DNA of 64,000 nucleotides from Natrinema sp. SYSU A 869 (GCF_019879105.1 NZ_CP082249.1:1922001-1986000); one strand, 5' to 3'. Numbered from the stretch's first letter, positions 1 through 8,781 are shown. The notes: generated from the sequence alone by a model not told the origin. Program-made: numbers and translations.

Positions 1-1400
1 CCGATGCGACCCCACTGGGTCGCGTGCAGGTCCCGCGCTTCGAAGTGGGGCTGCGAGCGTGAGAGCGGGCTGCGAAGGCGACGCAGGTGTGACAGGACGC
101 CCATGAAGTCAGTTCGGTCGACCAGCTGGCTCACGCCGGAGCGGCCGCCGACCCAGTTGCCCGTCGCGATTGGGTGCTCGAGTCGCTCGGTCAGGACGTC
201 CGATCGGACGACCGTGTTCACCGAGAGCTGCCGGTTGCGCATGTTGGCACGCTCGAGCTGGTACTTCACGTCCCGGGCCAGCTTGTTCAGCGCGGTCCGG
301 AACAGGTCTTTCATCAGGTCGCCGCTGACCTTCAGTCGCTTGTTCGCGTAGTGGTCCTTGTCGTCGGACTCGCGTCGACCGAGTGCGAGTTCGAAACAGG
401 CCTCGGCCATCCGACAGAGGTAGTGGGCCTTGTTGATCCGGACGTCCTCCTCCTCGACACCGTCCTCATGGAGGTGGGGAAGCAGGTAGCGATCGATAAC
501 GTAGTTGGCCCGCTTGAGCTGGTAGTTCTTGCCCTGCCCAGAGGCGACGCGTTTGCCCAGTTCCTCGATGGCCTCCTCCTCGGTCTGGACCTCTGCTTCC
601 TCCAGGTTCTCGAGCATGTACTTGACGACCTCAGGGTCGTTCGAGACCTTGTGGACGATCTCTTCGTCCGATTCGAGGCCTAGCGCACGCACGAGAGTGA
701 CGAAGTTGATCGAGCCCGATACCGAGGGGAAGGAAACCTCGAGGAGACCCTCACGGTTCCGTTCGCACAACACGAGAGCACGGTAGCCACGGCGTTGCGA
801 GAAGGTCTTCGCGACCTGAATCTCGTCGCCGTACTTGGTGTCGTACTCTGCGAGGATCTTATTCGGTGCGAGGTCCTCGCTGGTCATCAGCACCCGCTCG
901 GAGCCATTGACGATGAAGTAGCCGCCGGGGTCTGCAGGGTCCTCTCCGATCTCGATCAGTTCCTCGTCGGAGAAGCCGGCGATGTTACACTTGTCGGAGC
1001 CGACCATGATTGGCATCCGACCGATCTTCGTCTCGGTCGAGTCGACGACCCGCTCGTCGCCTTCCTCGCCCTTGACGATGGACATCTCCATGAAGACCGG
1101 TGCGGAGTAGGTGATGTTTCGAAGCCGGGCCTCCTGCGGGTAGAGGAGTTCTTCGGAGCCGTCCGCCTCACGGACACGCGGCGTGACGACACGGACGTCG
1201 CCCAGTTTGACGTGGACCGGCTCCTCGCCTTCCTTGTCGCCGATGTCCGTATCGATCGTCTCCTTCTCGTCGACGACCCGCTGCATTCCCCGGTTGAGGA
1301 AGGCATTGAACGAACGGTAGTGGTGTTCGGCGATCCGTTCCTTCGAGAAATATTCGCGTGAAATCTCTCGTCGTTTGTCGCGGTTGAGTTCAATTGCCAT
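1..1400 (-). CDS. rpoB2: DNA-directed RNA polymerase subunit B'' (5' part; 3' end outside window)
   Basis: This is the amino-terminal half of the split archaeal second-largest RNA polymerase subunit, part of the catalytic core. The frame is open from the ATG at 1400 to the window edge, giving about 466 residues. It begins MELNRDKRREISREYFSKE and contains the expected lobe/protrusion segments (GYFIVNGSERV, TFSQRRGYRALV, WVGGRSGVSQLVDRT). Haloarchaeal B'' is a little over 500 residues as I recall it, so most of the gene is present. The start directly abuts the stop of rpoH, as in the conserved rpoH-rpoB''-rpoB'-rpoA order; the remaining subunits should follow outside the window. Confidence 0.95.
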   Translation of the reverse strand, partial: MAIELNRDKRREISREYFSKERIAEHHYRSFNAFLNRGMQRVVDEKETIDTDIGDKEGEEPVHVKLGDVRVVTPRVREADGSEELLYPQEARLRNITYSAPVFMEMSIVKGEEGDERVVDSTETKIGRMPIMVGSDKCNIAGFSDEELIEIGEDPADPGGYFIVNGSERVLMTSEDLAPNKILAEYDTKYGDEIQVAKTFSQRRGYRALVLCERNREGLLEVSFPSVSGSINFVTLVRALGLESDEEIVHKVSNDPEVVKYMLENLEEAEVQTEEEAIEELGKRVASGQGKNYQLKRANYVIDRYLLPHLHEDGVEEEDVRINKAHYLCRMAEACFELALGRRESDDKDHYANKRLKVSGDLMKDLFRTALNKLARDVKYQLERANMRNRQLSVNTVVRSDVLTERLEHPIATGNWVGGRSGVSQLVDRTDFMGVLSHLRRLRSPLSRSQPHFEARDLHATQWGRI

Positions 1401-1628
1401 TTATTCTACCACGAGTCGGTATATGATCGACTGATCGGTTGTCCGCGAGTCGCGAACGATCTTGATGACGTTACCCGGCTCCGCCTCGTCCGGCAGAGCG
1501 GGATCGTTACGCTCGATCTTCGGTAAATCTGTACGGTCGATGTTGTATTCCTCGAGCACGTCCTCGAGAGCCTCCTCCTCGAGAACGGTGTGCTCCGGAA
1601 CGAGTTCGTGTTGGCTTACGTCTACCAT
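1401..1628 (-). CDS. rpoH: DNA-directed RNA polymerase subunit H
   Basis: A 75-residue protein matching the archaeal/eukaryotic RPB5 C-terminal assembly domain (RpoH), including LVPEHTVL near the N terminus and the conserved segment [10 protein letters not shown]. It binds the jaw region of RNA polymerase. The length is normal. It is the first gene of the RNA polymerase operon and its TAA directly precedes the rpoB'' ATG, so the two are probably co-transcribed. Confidence 0.97.
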   Translation of the reverse strand: MVDVSQHELVPEHTVLEEEALEDVLEEYNIDRTDLPKIERNDPALPDEAEPGNVIKIVRDSRTTDQSIIYRLVVE

Positions 1629-1955
1629 GTATTGGGTTGGGTGTGCGTGTCGGCTATCGGGAGAGAAGCGGCTGTCACGAGATACTACAGGCAGATAGCG
1701 GCGGGAGGCATTTAACGGTTACTAACTCGACGCACAAGCAGGGCTACCCGGCCGGGCGAACCTGACCGGAACCGTCGATCACACTCGAGAGTACCCGGTT
1801 ATCAGTTATATTCCTTGTGGGTCGTGTGATTTAGTGCCACGATCCGGCGCGTATTCCGGGTTCGAGAGTGGAAATCGTGGCGCGAACGACCATACCATAC
1901 GGCGTCTAATTGAAAAGCCTTAATGCTATCACCGGGAAATGAAGAGTTGCAGGTG
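1629..1955. other. Divergent intergenic region between rpoH and tRNA-Asp
   Basis: No convincing gene is seen. The left part should hold the rpoH operon promoter reading leftwards. The right part holds the tRNA promoter: the AT-rich box CCTTAATGC at about 1918-1926, some 30 nt before the tRNA, is repeated almost exactly before the second tRNA-Asp copy. Confidence 0.5.
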
Positions 1956-2028
1956 GCCCGGGTGGTGTAGTGGCCCATCATACAACCCTGTCACGGTTGT
2001 GACGCGGGTTCAAATCCCGCCTCGGGCG
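1956..2028 (+). tRNA. tRNA-Asp (GTC), copy 1
   Basis: A 73-nt cloverleaf. The acceptor stem GCCCGGG pairs with CTCGGGC (one G-T pair), with discriminator G. The anticodon arm is CAACC-CTGTCAC-GGTTG, giving anticodon GTC. The T arm contains GGTTCAAATCC. No intron and no encoded CCA. A TATA-like promoter lies about 30 nt upstream. Confidence 0.97.
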
Positions 2029-2419
2029 TCTTCTTCCGCGAACAATTCCGATGAGTGCCGCGTAGCGTGTACTCGTCACTCATGAGCGAAAAGACGAAAC
2101 GAGGGATTTGAACGATAGAACGAGCGAGCAGAGCGAGCGACGTTCAAGTGGTTCAAATCCCGCCTCGGGCGCTTTCTGCTGACGCCAATTCGTGAGAGAG
2201 GAGTAGACGGTGAACGAACGGATCGACCGAGCGTTTCCCGATTCAAATCCCACCTCGAGTACTTTTCAGTCACGTTCTAACATAAGTGAACCATTGGATG
2301 AATTGGCTGATGTTAGCACGGTGGTTGTCTTGCGGACGGAATATTTGTCATCAAAGCTTACAAACGACCACAGAGCAAAACCCTTAATACTATCACCGGG
2401 AAATGAAGAGTTGCAGGTA

Positions 2420-2492
2420 GCCCGGGTGGTGTAGTGGCCCATCATACAACCCTGTCACGGTTGTGACGCGGGTTCAAATCCCGCCTCGGGCG
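2420..2492 (+). tRNA. tRNA-Asp (GTC), copy 2
   Basis: Identical in sequence to the tRNA at 1956-2028, with the same upstream box and 3' flank, so it arose by recent local duplication. All stems are intact and there is no sign of decay, so both copies are probably expressed. Confidence 0.97.
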
Positions 2493-2728
2493 TCTTCTTC
2501 CGCGAACAATTCCGATGAGTGCCGCGTAGCGTGTACTCGTCACTCATGAGCGGAAAAGATGAAACGAGGGATTTGAACGATAGAGCGAGCGACGTTCAAG
2601 TGGTTCAAATCCCGCCTCGGGCGTTTTCTGCTGATGCTACTTCTCGAGTGATGAGTATAGCAGTGAGATCCACTGATCGCTACTGATCTGTCCAATCGTT
2701 TTTCTGTCAATGGGCGGCGCGGGACGCG

Positions 2729-3135
2729 ATGCGTAACTCAAAAGCGGTCGGCGATGAAACCGAAGCGAGAGCGATTTCCAAACTGGTCGCCTGCGACTAC
2801 AGCGTCTCGATTCCGTTCGGCGACAACGACAAATATGGTCTCGTCGTCAACGACGGAACCGATCTCTATCGGCTTCAGTGCAAAACTGGCTGGTCGAACA
2901 AAGCGGAAACGATCCGGTTCAATACCCACTCGCAAACGACGAAAACGGCGTCTACCACGAGGAAACGTCTCATGATTCGACCGACGCGTTTCTCGTCTAG
3001 TATCCCGAAAACGGACCGTTTTATCGGATCGATACGGCCGACGCAACCGAACAGAAGCTGGAGCACTGTTTTGAATCCGAAATCGATTATCCGTCGATCA
3101 ATTGTGATTTCGATCGAGATGGAGGTACTAGGTGA
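2729..3135 (+). pseudogene. Decayed PD-(D/E)XK family endonuclease gene
   Basis: The first 75 or so residues (MRNSKAVGDETEARAISKL, then a D..LYRLQCKTGW core) resemble the haloarchaeal group I intron-type PD-(D/E)XK nucleases, in which Q-C-K supplies the catalytic lysine. The frame is lost at the A-run 2942-2945. One added base would restore the continuation TTKNGVYHEE and then DAFLVYYPENGPFYRIDTAD. In that restored frame a TAG at 2998-3000 replaces the expected tyrosine codon, and the gene then reads on to TGA at 3133-3135. With two lesions it is unlikely to be functional even if one is a sequencing error. It lies beside the tRNA-Asp integration scars. Confidence 0.75.
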
Positions 3136-3219
3136 TTCGAGGAGAATCAATTCGAATGCTAATTGTTTAGTATCTCTTTATCGATGTATCGACGAACGAG
3201 ATAGTAGGTAGCGGAACCA

Positions 3220-5343
3220 ATGACGAAACTAATCACCGTACTCATCGTCGATAACGAACCCGGCTTCGCCGACCTCGCCGGACAGATGCTCGAGCGCGAG
3301 CACGAATCGATCGTCACCGAAGCGGCGACGAGCGGCGCGGAAGCGCTCGGCGTAATCGAACATCGCGACATCGACTGTATCGTCAGCGATTACGAGATGC
3401 CGGAGGTGACCGGGCTCGAGTTGTTAGAGCGCGTTCGTGAGGACGATCCTGACCTCCCCTATATTCTTTTTACCGGGCGGGGATCGGAGGAGGTCGCCAG
3501 CGAGGCGATCGCCGCGGGCGTGACGCAGTATCTCCAGAAGGAGTCGGGCAAGAAGCAGTACGCACTGTTGGCGAATCAGATCACGAACGCCGTCGCTCAG
3601 TACCGCACGGAGACGGAGCTTCGGGAGAGCGAACGGCGCTACGAGCGGACGCTGACAACGTTACACGAGACGACGCGGGATCTGATGCGGGCTGAAACCA
3701 AAGAGGAGATCTGCCGATCAGCGGTCGAGACGGCGAGCGAAATCCTCGACGTGGCGGTCGCCGCGGTCTACGCGTTCGAGCCGACGGCCGGCGTCCTCGA
3801 GCACGTGGCGTCGACGCGGGGATCGCCCAGTTCGGGCGATCCGGAGACGACGTTCGAGCGGGGCGAAGGATTGGTCTGGGACGTCTTTTCGGAGGGAGAC
3901 AGTACCTACTACGAGGACGTGACGCGGGAGGAGAACGTCGAAACGGGAGACGCGTTGAGCCGGAGCGAATTGATCGTCCCGCTCGGAACCCACGGTGTGT
4001 TGGTCGCGGGTTGCGAAGACATCGATGGGTTCGACGAGACGATGACCGAGCTGTTACACATTCTGGCAGCCAACACTGAGGCCGCACTGGATCGGGCCGA
4101 ACGCGAGCAGTTGCTCCGCGACCATGACCGGACGCTCACGCAGCAAAACGAAGAGCTGACGCGCCTCAATCACACGAACGAGATCGTTCGTGAGATTAAC
4201 CACAGTGTTGCACAGGCATCGACGCGCGCGGCGATCGAGGAGACGGTGTGCGATCGTCTCGCCGAGACGGACCGATATCGCTTCGCCTGGATCGCCGCGA
4301 GCGACGACGAACCGCCGGCACCGACTGCGTGGTCCGGAATCGATGCGGCCTACATCGATGGGATCCGTGACGATGGCGATCAGGCACCCGAGATCACGCT
4401 GGTCCGCGATATCCTCGAGTCGGGGCAGGGACAGCTGATACACGATGTCCTCGAGGACGAGACGTGGAAGTCGCGGCGCAAGGAGGCGCTGACCTACGGT
4501 TATCAGACGGTGCTCGGAGTTCCACTGATCGCCGACGAGCGCCGGTACGGCGTGCTGGTGGTCCACGTCGCGGGGGCCGATTCGGTCGGCGAGAGCGAGC
4601 GGGAGGTGCTGGCCGAACTCGGGGAGACGATCGGGCACGCGATCCGGTCGGTCGAGCGGACCCGAGCGATGTTGACCGACAGCCGACTCGAGCTCGAACT
4701 CGCCGTGGGAGACTCGCGGCTGCTTCTCAACCGGCTCTCGACGCAGGTCGAAACTGCGGAGCCGATAGCCGTCGAGGGAGTCATCGATCGCGGAGAGGGC
4801 GGGGTCGTGCTCTTCATCAGCGCACCATCGACGGCGTCGCTCACCGAACTCGAGGCAGACTGGGCATCGATCGAAACGCTCTCAGTGGTGTCCGACGGTG
4901 ACGGGGAGACGCTGTTCGAATTGACGGTCGTGTCGACACCGTTTCTCGACGTCCTGCGGACCTACGACGTGCAGGTGCAGATGGCGACGGCCGAGGACGG
5001 ACTGTCGACACTCGTCCTCGAGGTGCCACAGGGCGTCGAAACGCGATCGCTGGTCGAGGCGATCGGAGAGGAGTATCCAGAGACAGAGCTGGTGGCCAAA
5101 CGGGAGACAACACACACGCGGTCGGCGCGACAGCTCGATACCTACCTCGCAGAGCGGCTCACTGACAAGCAGTTCGAGGCGTTGCAGGCAGCTCACTACA
5201 GCGGCTTCTTCGAGTGGCCGCGAGAGAGTACGGGCGAGGACCTCGCGGACGCGCTCGACGTATCACCGCCGACGTATCACTATCACCTCCGAGCAGCCGA
5301 ACGAAAACTTGTCACATTGGCCTTCGACGGGTATTCTAGTTAA
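3220..5343 (+). CDS. Receiver-GAF-GAF-Bat/HTH_10 transcriptional regulator
   Basis: A 707-residue multidomain sensor-regulator of the bacterio-opsin activator (Bat) type. Residues 5-120 form a response-regulator receiver with phospho-acceptor Asp57 in CIVSDYEMPEVTGLE and the conserved K at YLQKESGK. Two GAF-like sensor domains follow (about 150-290 and 330-480), then a Bat-type beta domain (about 490-640). A C-terminal HTH_10 domain (LTDKQFEALQAAHYSGFFEWPR, then TYHYHLRAAERKL) probably binds DNA. The receiver suggests input from an unlinked histidine kinase. It is monocistronic; the target is unknown. Confidence 0.9.
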   Translation: MTKLITVLIVDNEPGFADLAGQMLEREHESIVTEAATSGAEALGVIEHRDIDCIVSDYEMPEVTGLELLERVREDDPDLPYILFTGRGSEEVASEAIAAGVTQYLQKESGKKQYALLANQITNAVAQYRTETELRESERRYERTLTTLHETTRDLMRAETKEEICRSAVETASEILDVAVAAVYAFEPTAGVLEHVASTRGSPSSGDPETTFERGEGLVWDVFSEGDSTYYEDVTREENVETGDALSRSELIVPLGTHGVLVAGCEDIDGFDETMTELLHILAANTEAALDRAEREQLLRDHDRTLTQQNEELTRLNHTNEIVREINHSVAQASTRAAIEETVCDRLAETDRYRFAWIAASDDEPPAPTAWSGIDAAYIDGIRDDGDQAPEITLVRDILESGQGQLIHDVLEDETWKSRRKEALTYGYQTVLGVPLIADERRYGVLVVHVAGADSVGESEREVLAELGETIGHAIRSVERTRAMLTDSRLELELAVGDSRLLLNRLSTQVETAEPIAVEGVIDRGEGGVVLFISAPSTASLTELEADWASIETLSVVSDGDGETLFELTVVSTPFLDVLRTYDVQVQMATAEDGLSTLVLEVPQGVETRSLVEAIGEEYPETELVAKRETTHTRSARQLDTYLAERLTDKQFEALQAAHYSGFFEWPRESTGEDLADALDVSPPTYHYHLRAAERKLVTLAFDGYSS

Positions 5344-5411
5344 TTAGTACCGCCATAGAGCGATGCACAAATGATTAGAAAGTATACTTAATCATCATCG
5401 GTTCGTATCAA

Positions 5412-5462
5412 TAGATGGCGATCTAAGACTAACTGTCGCCACCCCCCCCCCACCCCTTTCCG
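5412..5462 (+). ncRNA. Candidate small RNA A (hairpin plus poly-C)
   Basis: A TATA-like TATACTTAA at 5383-5391 is followed about 25 nt later by a likely start near 5412. The core GGCGATCTAAGAC....TGTCGCC (5417-5440) can form a GGCGA/TCGCC stem and is followed at once by A plus a 10-C run and a C/T-rich tail. The core and poly-C recur in a second block 360 bp downstream, including the promoter spacing, while flanking DNA differs. Strand and ends are inferred; no coding frame fits. Confidence 0.4.
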
Positions 5463-5771
5463 TGTATTCACATCCAATAGCGATAGCGTTCCGTTGTTCT
5501 CACCAGCAAGCGGTCCGGTGATGTAATGATATGAGCTGCTTCTGACGACGAGCTCGGTCCAAAGAGACATTCAATCGTCCCGTGAGAGTGGATCCCGCGT
5601 TTCCCGATTAGCTGACCACATATCTCGGCCATCAAGGATGGAACTACAAGTAATACCGTATAGATGTTCGCTTCACTGATTTACTACCCCGATACTAATT
5701 GATTAGTGTCTATCTGGTCGAATGCACTTACTAATTAGAACCCATATTTAACCACTACTAGTGTGTACCCG

Positions 5772-5828
5772 TATATGGCGATCTAAGACAGACTGTCGCC
5801 ACCCCCCCCCCTTTCCCCACCCTTTCGA
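5772..5828 (+). ncRNA. Candidate small RNA B (paralogue of the RNA at 5412)
   Basis: A TATA-like ATATTTAA at 5744-5751 precedes the same core, GGCGATCTAAGACAGACTG, at 5777-5795, then TCGCC, an A, a 10-C run and a C/T-rich tail. The similarity to block A is confined to a promoter-like AATTAGAA plus TATA segment, the core and the poly-C tract, which argues for selection on an RNA element. An alternative is a pair of regulatory DNA elements. Confidence 0.4.
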
Positions 5829-5961
5829 TCGTGCTATCACCCTCGAGACACGGCTTTGGGTCTCGAGATGCGATGAGTCGCCTCGATCAGACAGTCGAGA
5901 GCACACTCGTCGGTCAGTTCTTGCTTGCTCGAAGAAGCTATTGTGATTGGGTCCGCCGGGA

Positions 5962-6708
5962 CTACTGCTCGATCGTTTCCTCCCACTCGATCCAGTCCTG
6001 CTCCCAGCCGTGGCGGGACTCGGCACGTCGCTGCGCTCGTTCGCGGTCCTCACGCGTCGTTCGGTTGCGCTCGACGGCCCCCGACTGTTCGCCCTCGACC
6101 AGTAATGGATCGAACGAAACGGGGCCGAATCGATCGACGTTACCGTCGGCAGAGACGGCCTCGAGTCGCTGCTGGTGCGTGCCACGTGGGAAGACCAGTC
6201 GTCCCTCGCCAGTCAACTGCTCGAGCAGCGCGCGAGGCGGATCGACGGCTGCGGCCTCGAGCAAGATACGATCGAAGGGAGCGTACTCGGGGAGGCCGTT
6301 CGCACCGTCGCGGCAGTCGACGAGGACACCGTCGTAGCCTGCGTCAGCGAGGTTCCCCCGGGCTTCGACGACCAGCGGCCGAGAGATGTCGACGGCGTGA
6401 ACGTTCGTCTCACCGACGAGTTCGGCTGTGACGGCCGCCGTGTAGCCGACGCCGGCACCGACGATCAGCACGGTCTCGTCGTCCTCGAGGGCCAGCGCCT
6501 GGAGCAAGCGAGCGACGGTGCTCGGTGCGAGGACGCGCGTGCCCAGCGCCTCGTGTTCGCGGTCAGCGTAGGCCGTTCGCTCGTCGTCGATGAACGCGTG
6601 CCGAGGGACGTCGCGCATCGCGACAGCGAGGTCCTCGTCTGCGAGGATGTCCCTCGGCGGGGACTCGAGGCCGTCGACCATATCCTCTCGCAGTACCGCG
6701 GGTTCCAT
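5962..6708 (-). CDS. Protein-L-isoaspartate O-methyltransferase-like protein (paralogue 2)
   Basis: A 248-residue SAM-dependent methyltransferase of the PCMT family, expected to methylate L-isoaspartyl residues for protein repair. Visible landmarks are RHAFIDDERTAYADREHEAL near residue 36, an SAM-binding loop VLIVGAGVGYTAAVTAELVG and the acidic VHAVDISRPL. It is downstream of a second, more canonical PCMT with a 53-nt gap, so the two probably form an operon. It differs by having VGAGVGY in place of the usual IGTGCGY and by an extended charged C-terminal tail of about 50 residues, which suggests a specialised substrate. Confidence 0.85.
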   Translation of the reverse strand: MEPAVLREDMVDGLESPPRDILADEDLAVAMRDVPRHAFIDDERTAYADREHEALGTRVLAPSTVARLLQALALEDDETVLIVGAGVGYTAAVTAELVGETNVHAVDISRPLVVEARGNLADAGYDGVLVDCRDGANGLPEYAPFDRILLEAAAVDPPRALLEQLTGEGRLVFPRGTHQQRLEAVSADGNVDRFGPVSFDPLLVEGEQSGAVERNRTTREDRERAQRRAESRHGWEQDWIEWEETIEQ

Positions 6709-6761
6709 ACGCCAGCTATCGGAGCAGTCGTAATCAATGGCCCGCTTGCGCGGTCCCCCAC

Positions 6762-7391
6762 CTACCCTCGCATCCGGACGAACCGAACGCCGCCGTGTTC
6801 GGTCCGCTCGAGCGAGCCGTCCGGCAGTTTCGTTGCGTCAACGAGCGTCTGATGGCCGGTTCCGATCGGTGCGAGCAACTGACCGCCGATCCGGACCTGC
6901 TCGACGACGGAATCGGGAAACGAGGACGCTGCACAGGTGACGTAGGCAGCATCATATGGCGCGTGCTCGGCCCATCCCTCGCGGCCGTCACCGATGCGGA
7001 CCGAAACGTCGTCGTAGCCAAGCACTGTGAGTTGGTCGTGTGCCTGTTCGGCCAGCTCTTCACTGTATTCGACGGTGTAAACGCTCTCGTCACCGACCAG
7101 CTCGGCTGTGACGGCGGCGTGGTAGCCACAACCAGTGCCGATTTCGAGAACGTTGTCGCCGGGGTTGGCCTCAAGCAGCTCGGCCATGACCGCGACCATG
7201 TGTGGTGCGCTGATCGTCTGCCCGTCGCCGATCGGCAGGGGACGGTCGGCGTAGGCGCTGTCCCGGCGATCGGGCGGGACGAACTCGTGACGCGGGACTG
7301 ATTCGAGGGCCTTGAGGACCCGGTCGTCGTCGACACGCGGCGCAACCATCTCGACCATGCGTTGGCGTGAAGCCTCGTAACTATCGGACAT
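6762..7391 (-). CDS. pcm: Protein-L-isoaspartate O-methyltransferase
   Basis: A 209-residue PCMT that repairs isoaspartyl damage using SAM. The family motifs are clear: PRHEFVPPDRRDSAYADRPL, ISAPHMVAVMAELL, VLEIGTGCGYHAAVTAEL and GGQLLAPIG. The start is taken at MSDSYEASRQ (ATG 7389-7391). An upstream in-frame extension is possible but lacks family similarity. It is the first gene of a tandem pair with the divergent paralogue downstream. Confidence 0.95.
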   Translation of the reverse strand: MSDSYEASRQRMVEMVAPRVDDDRVLKALESVPRHEFVPPDRRDSAYADRPLPIGDGQTISAPHMVAVMAELLEANPGDNVLEIGTGCGYHAAVTAELVGDESVYTVEYSEELAEQAHDQLTVLGYDDVSVRIGDGREGWAEHAPYDAAYVTCAASSFPDSVVEQVRIGGQLLAPIGTGHQTLVDATKLPDGSLERTEHGGVRFVRMRG

Positions 7392-7486
7392 GGATCGTGG
7401 TTGAATACGCGCTCGAGAACAGTAGGGGATCGGGTGGCGAGTACCGGGGTTCAGGGTTCGCATCGACGCCCGGACTCGCGGATCGA

Positions 7487-8140
7487 TTACCAGGCCGACC
7501 AGGCGCTGCTCTGCTCGTCGTAGGCGTAGACGCGCTTGACGTCCTTCGCCAGGGCGGTATCGCCCTCCATGTCGAAGCGGTCGCGTCGGTAGCCGTCGGC
7601 GTCGCCGCGGACGACAAAGGCGTCGATCTCGAACTCGTCGTCGCCGAAGGACTCGACCGCGCCGACCTCGAACTCGTAGTCGCCGGGGACGTGGACCGTA
7701 ATGCTCCGGCTATCATCTCTCGAGCCGTCCTGCGGGTGGACGGTGACGTTGACACCGACGTTGTCGACCTCGCGGGTCCAGACGGTCTTGATCTCGTCGG
7801 CGGTGGACCCCTCGACCCGCTTCTGGCCGTCAAGTTCGACGCTCGTCACGCGGACTGTCGAGAGCACTTCCTCGGTCTCGAGGATGAACTCGTCGCCGAC
7901 CTCAACGGTCTCGTCTTCGGCCGTGGTGACGTTCGCCGTGAAGGATTCGCCGCCCTGAGAGACGACTACGTCGAGTGTGACTTCGGGCTCGCGCTCGGGT
8001 CGAACCTTGTGGACGTGACTACACTCGCTACACCGAACGGTGATGGTACCGCCGCCTTCCGTCAATACTTCGTGGACCGTCTCGAGGTCCGGCGAGCACG
8101 ACGGACAGACCGTCGGAACGCGCTCCGGGATATCGCTCAT
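7487..8140 (-). CDS. HVO_0476-family zinc-finger protein
   Basis: A 217-residue haloarchaeal protein of the family annotated HVO_0476. A four-cysteine zinc ribbon lies at the N terminus (CPSC near residue 12, CSEC near 36), followed by a region with repeated beta-strand-like segments (VVVSQGGESFTANVTTAEDETVEVGDEF) and a C-terminal conserved stretch DADGYRRDRFDMEGDTA. The function is not established. It is monocistronic on the minus strand between pcm and the LURP-one gene. Confidence 0.85.
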   Translation of the reverse strand: MSDIPERVPTVCPSCSPDLETVHEVLTEGGGTITVRCSECSHVHKVRPEREPEVTLDVVVSQGGESFTANVTTAEDETVEVGDEFILETEEVLSTVRVTSVELDGQKRVEGSTADEIKTVWTREVDNVGVNVTVHPQDGSRDDSRSITVHVPGDYEFEVGAVESFGDDEFEIDAFVVRGDADGYRRDRFDMEGDTALAKDVKRVYAYDEQSSAWSAW

Positions 8141-8199
8141 AGTCCCCTATAGCAGCTACGTACCTAAAAGACGATTGAAGCCGTCGTCGTTCGCTCCCT

Positions 8200-8781
8200 C
8201 TAGTTCCCCTGGATGGCGTCGATGACCATCGCCGCGGCGACGATGGGCTCTTTCGGGACGTTGCTGGCGTCGTCGATCGTAATCTCGTAGCGGTCGCGTA
8301 GCGAAAATTGCCCGTCAATGGACCCGACGTGAGCGCCTTCCTGGTCGGTGATCTCGTACTTGTGTGGGATCCAGCCGCCGAACGGGATGATGTTCCGGGC
8401 CAGCGTCACCATCGCACCGCGAGAGTTGATTTCGGCCAACTTCGATTCGGTGGTCGCGTCGCGGATTTTCCACGTATCCTGTAGCAGAGAGTAGTCGTTG
8501 TCCAGAATGACGATATCCTCGCCGGTCTGTGCGTCCGAAAGCACGTAGTTCCCCGCGACGTCGATAATCCCGCCGGCCTTCACGGTGAACACTTCGTTGT
8601 CGTCGGCGTCGACGAAGGGGAACTCCTCTTTCATTTTCAACATCTTCTGTTTCCCCCGTAGAACGACATCCCCATTGACGTCGAGCGCCTTGTACTTGTT
8701 CCGGATGAATCCTTGTTCGACCGTGTAGCGGTCGTCAGTGAGTTCGATCCCCTTAATATCGTATCCCCGAGTGTCGCTCAT
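8200..8781 (-). CDS. LURP-one-related (Tubby-like barrel) family protein
   Basis: A 193-residue soluble protein matching the LURP-one-related/DUF567 family, a Tubby-like beta-barrel fold. Typical pattern: KYKALDVNGDVVLRGKQKML, EVFTVKAGG, then GRI-like IPFGGWIPHKYEI and GSIDGQFSLRDRYEI. No signal peptide or TM segment. The biochemical role in archaea is unknown; members in other organisms are linked to lipid or membrane association. It is monocistronic. Confidence 0.85.
   Translation of the reverse strand: MSDTRGYDIKGIELTDDRYTVEQGFIRNKYKALDVNGDVVLRGKQKMLKMKEEFPFVDADDNEVFTVKAGGIIDVAGNYVLSDAQTGEDIVILDNDYSLLQDTWKIRDATTESKLAEINSRGAMVTLARNIIPFGGWIPHKYEITDQEGAHVGSIDGQFSLRDRYEITIDDASNVPKEPIVAAAMVIDAIQGN

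Larger units (their letters stand above)
1913..2640 (+). repeat. Imperfect tandem duplication containing tRNA-Asp and an orphan tRNA 3' end
   Basis: Unit 1 (about 1913-2180) and unit 2 (about 2377-2630) are nearly identical over the promoter, the tRNA and roughly 140 bp downstream, offset by 464 bp; unit 2 lacks about 14 bp of unit 1. Each unit ends with a second copy of the tRNA-Asp T-arm and acceptor 3' strand (2150-2171 and 2602-2623). A more degenerate copy lies at 2240-2261. Such orphan 3' ends are typical scars of integration into tRNA genes; that origin is inferred. Confidence 0.8.
5344..5961. other. Intergenic region with twin repeat blocks
   Basis: No credible protein gene. It contains two similar blocks of TATA-like box, short spacer, GGCGA...TCGCC hairpin and poly-C run (5383-5460 and 5744-5825), listed separately as candidate small RNA genes. 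A CTCGAGA/TCTCGAG inverted repeat lies at 5842-5867. The remaining sequence shows nothing I recognise. Confidence 0.5.

Noticed and set aside
1913-2640. CRISPR-like repeats near tRNA-Asp
   Set aside because: Only two long units with a tRNA inside and no regular spacers; no cas genes in the window.
5441-5460. Poly-C runs as sequencing artefacts
   Set aside because: Two separate runs occur at the same place relative to a conserved core, so an artefact is unlikely, though exact length may be wrong.
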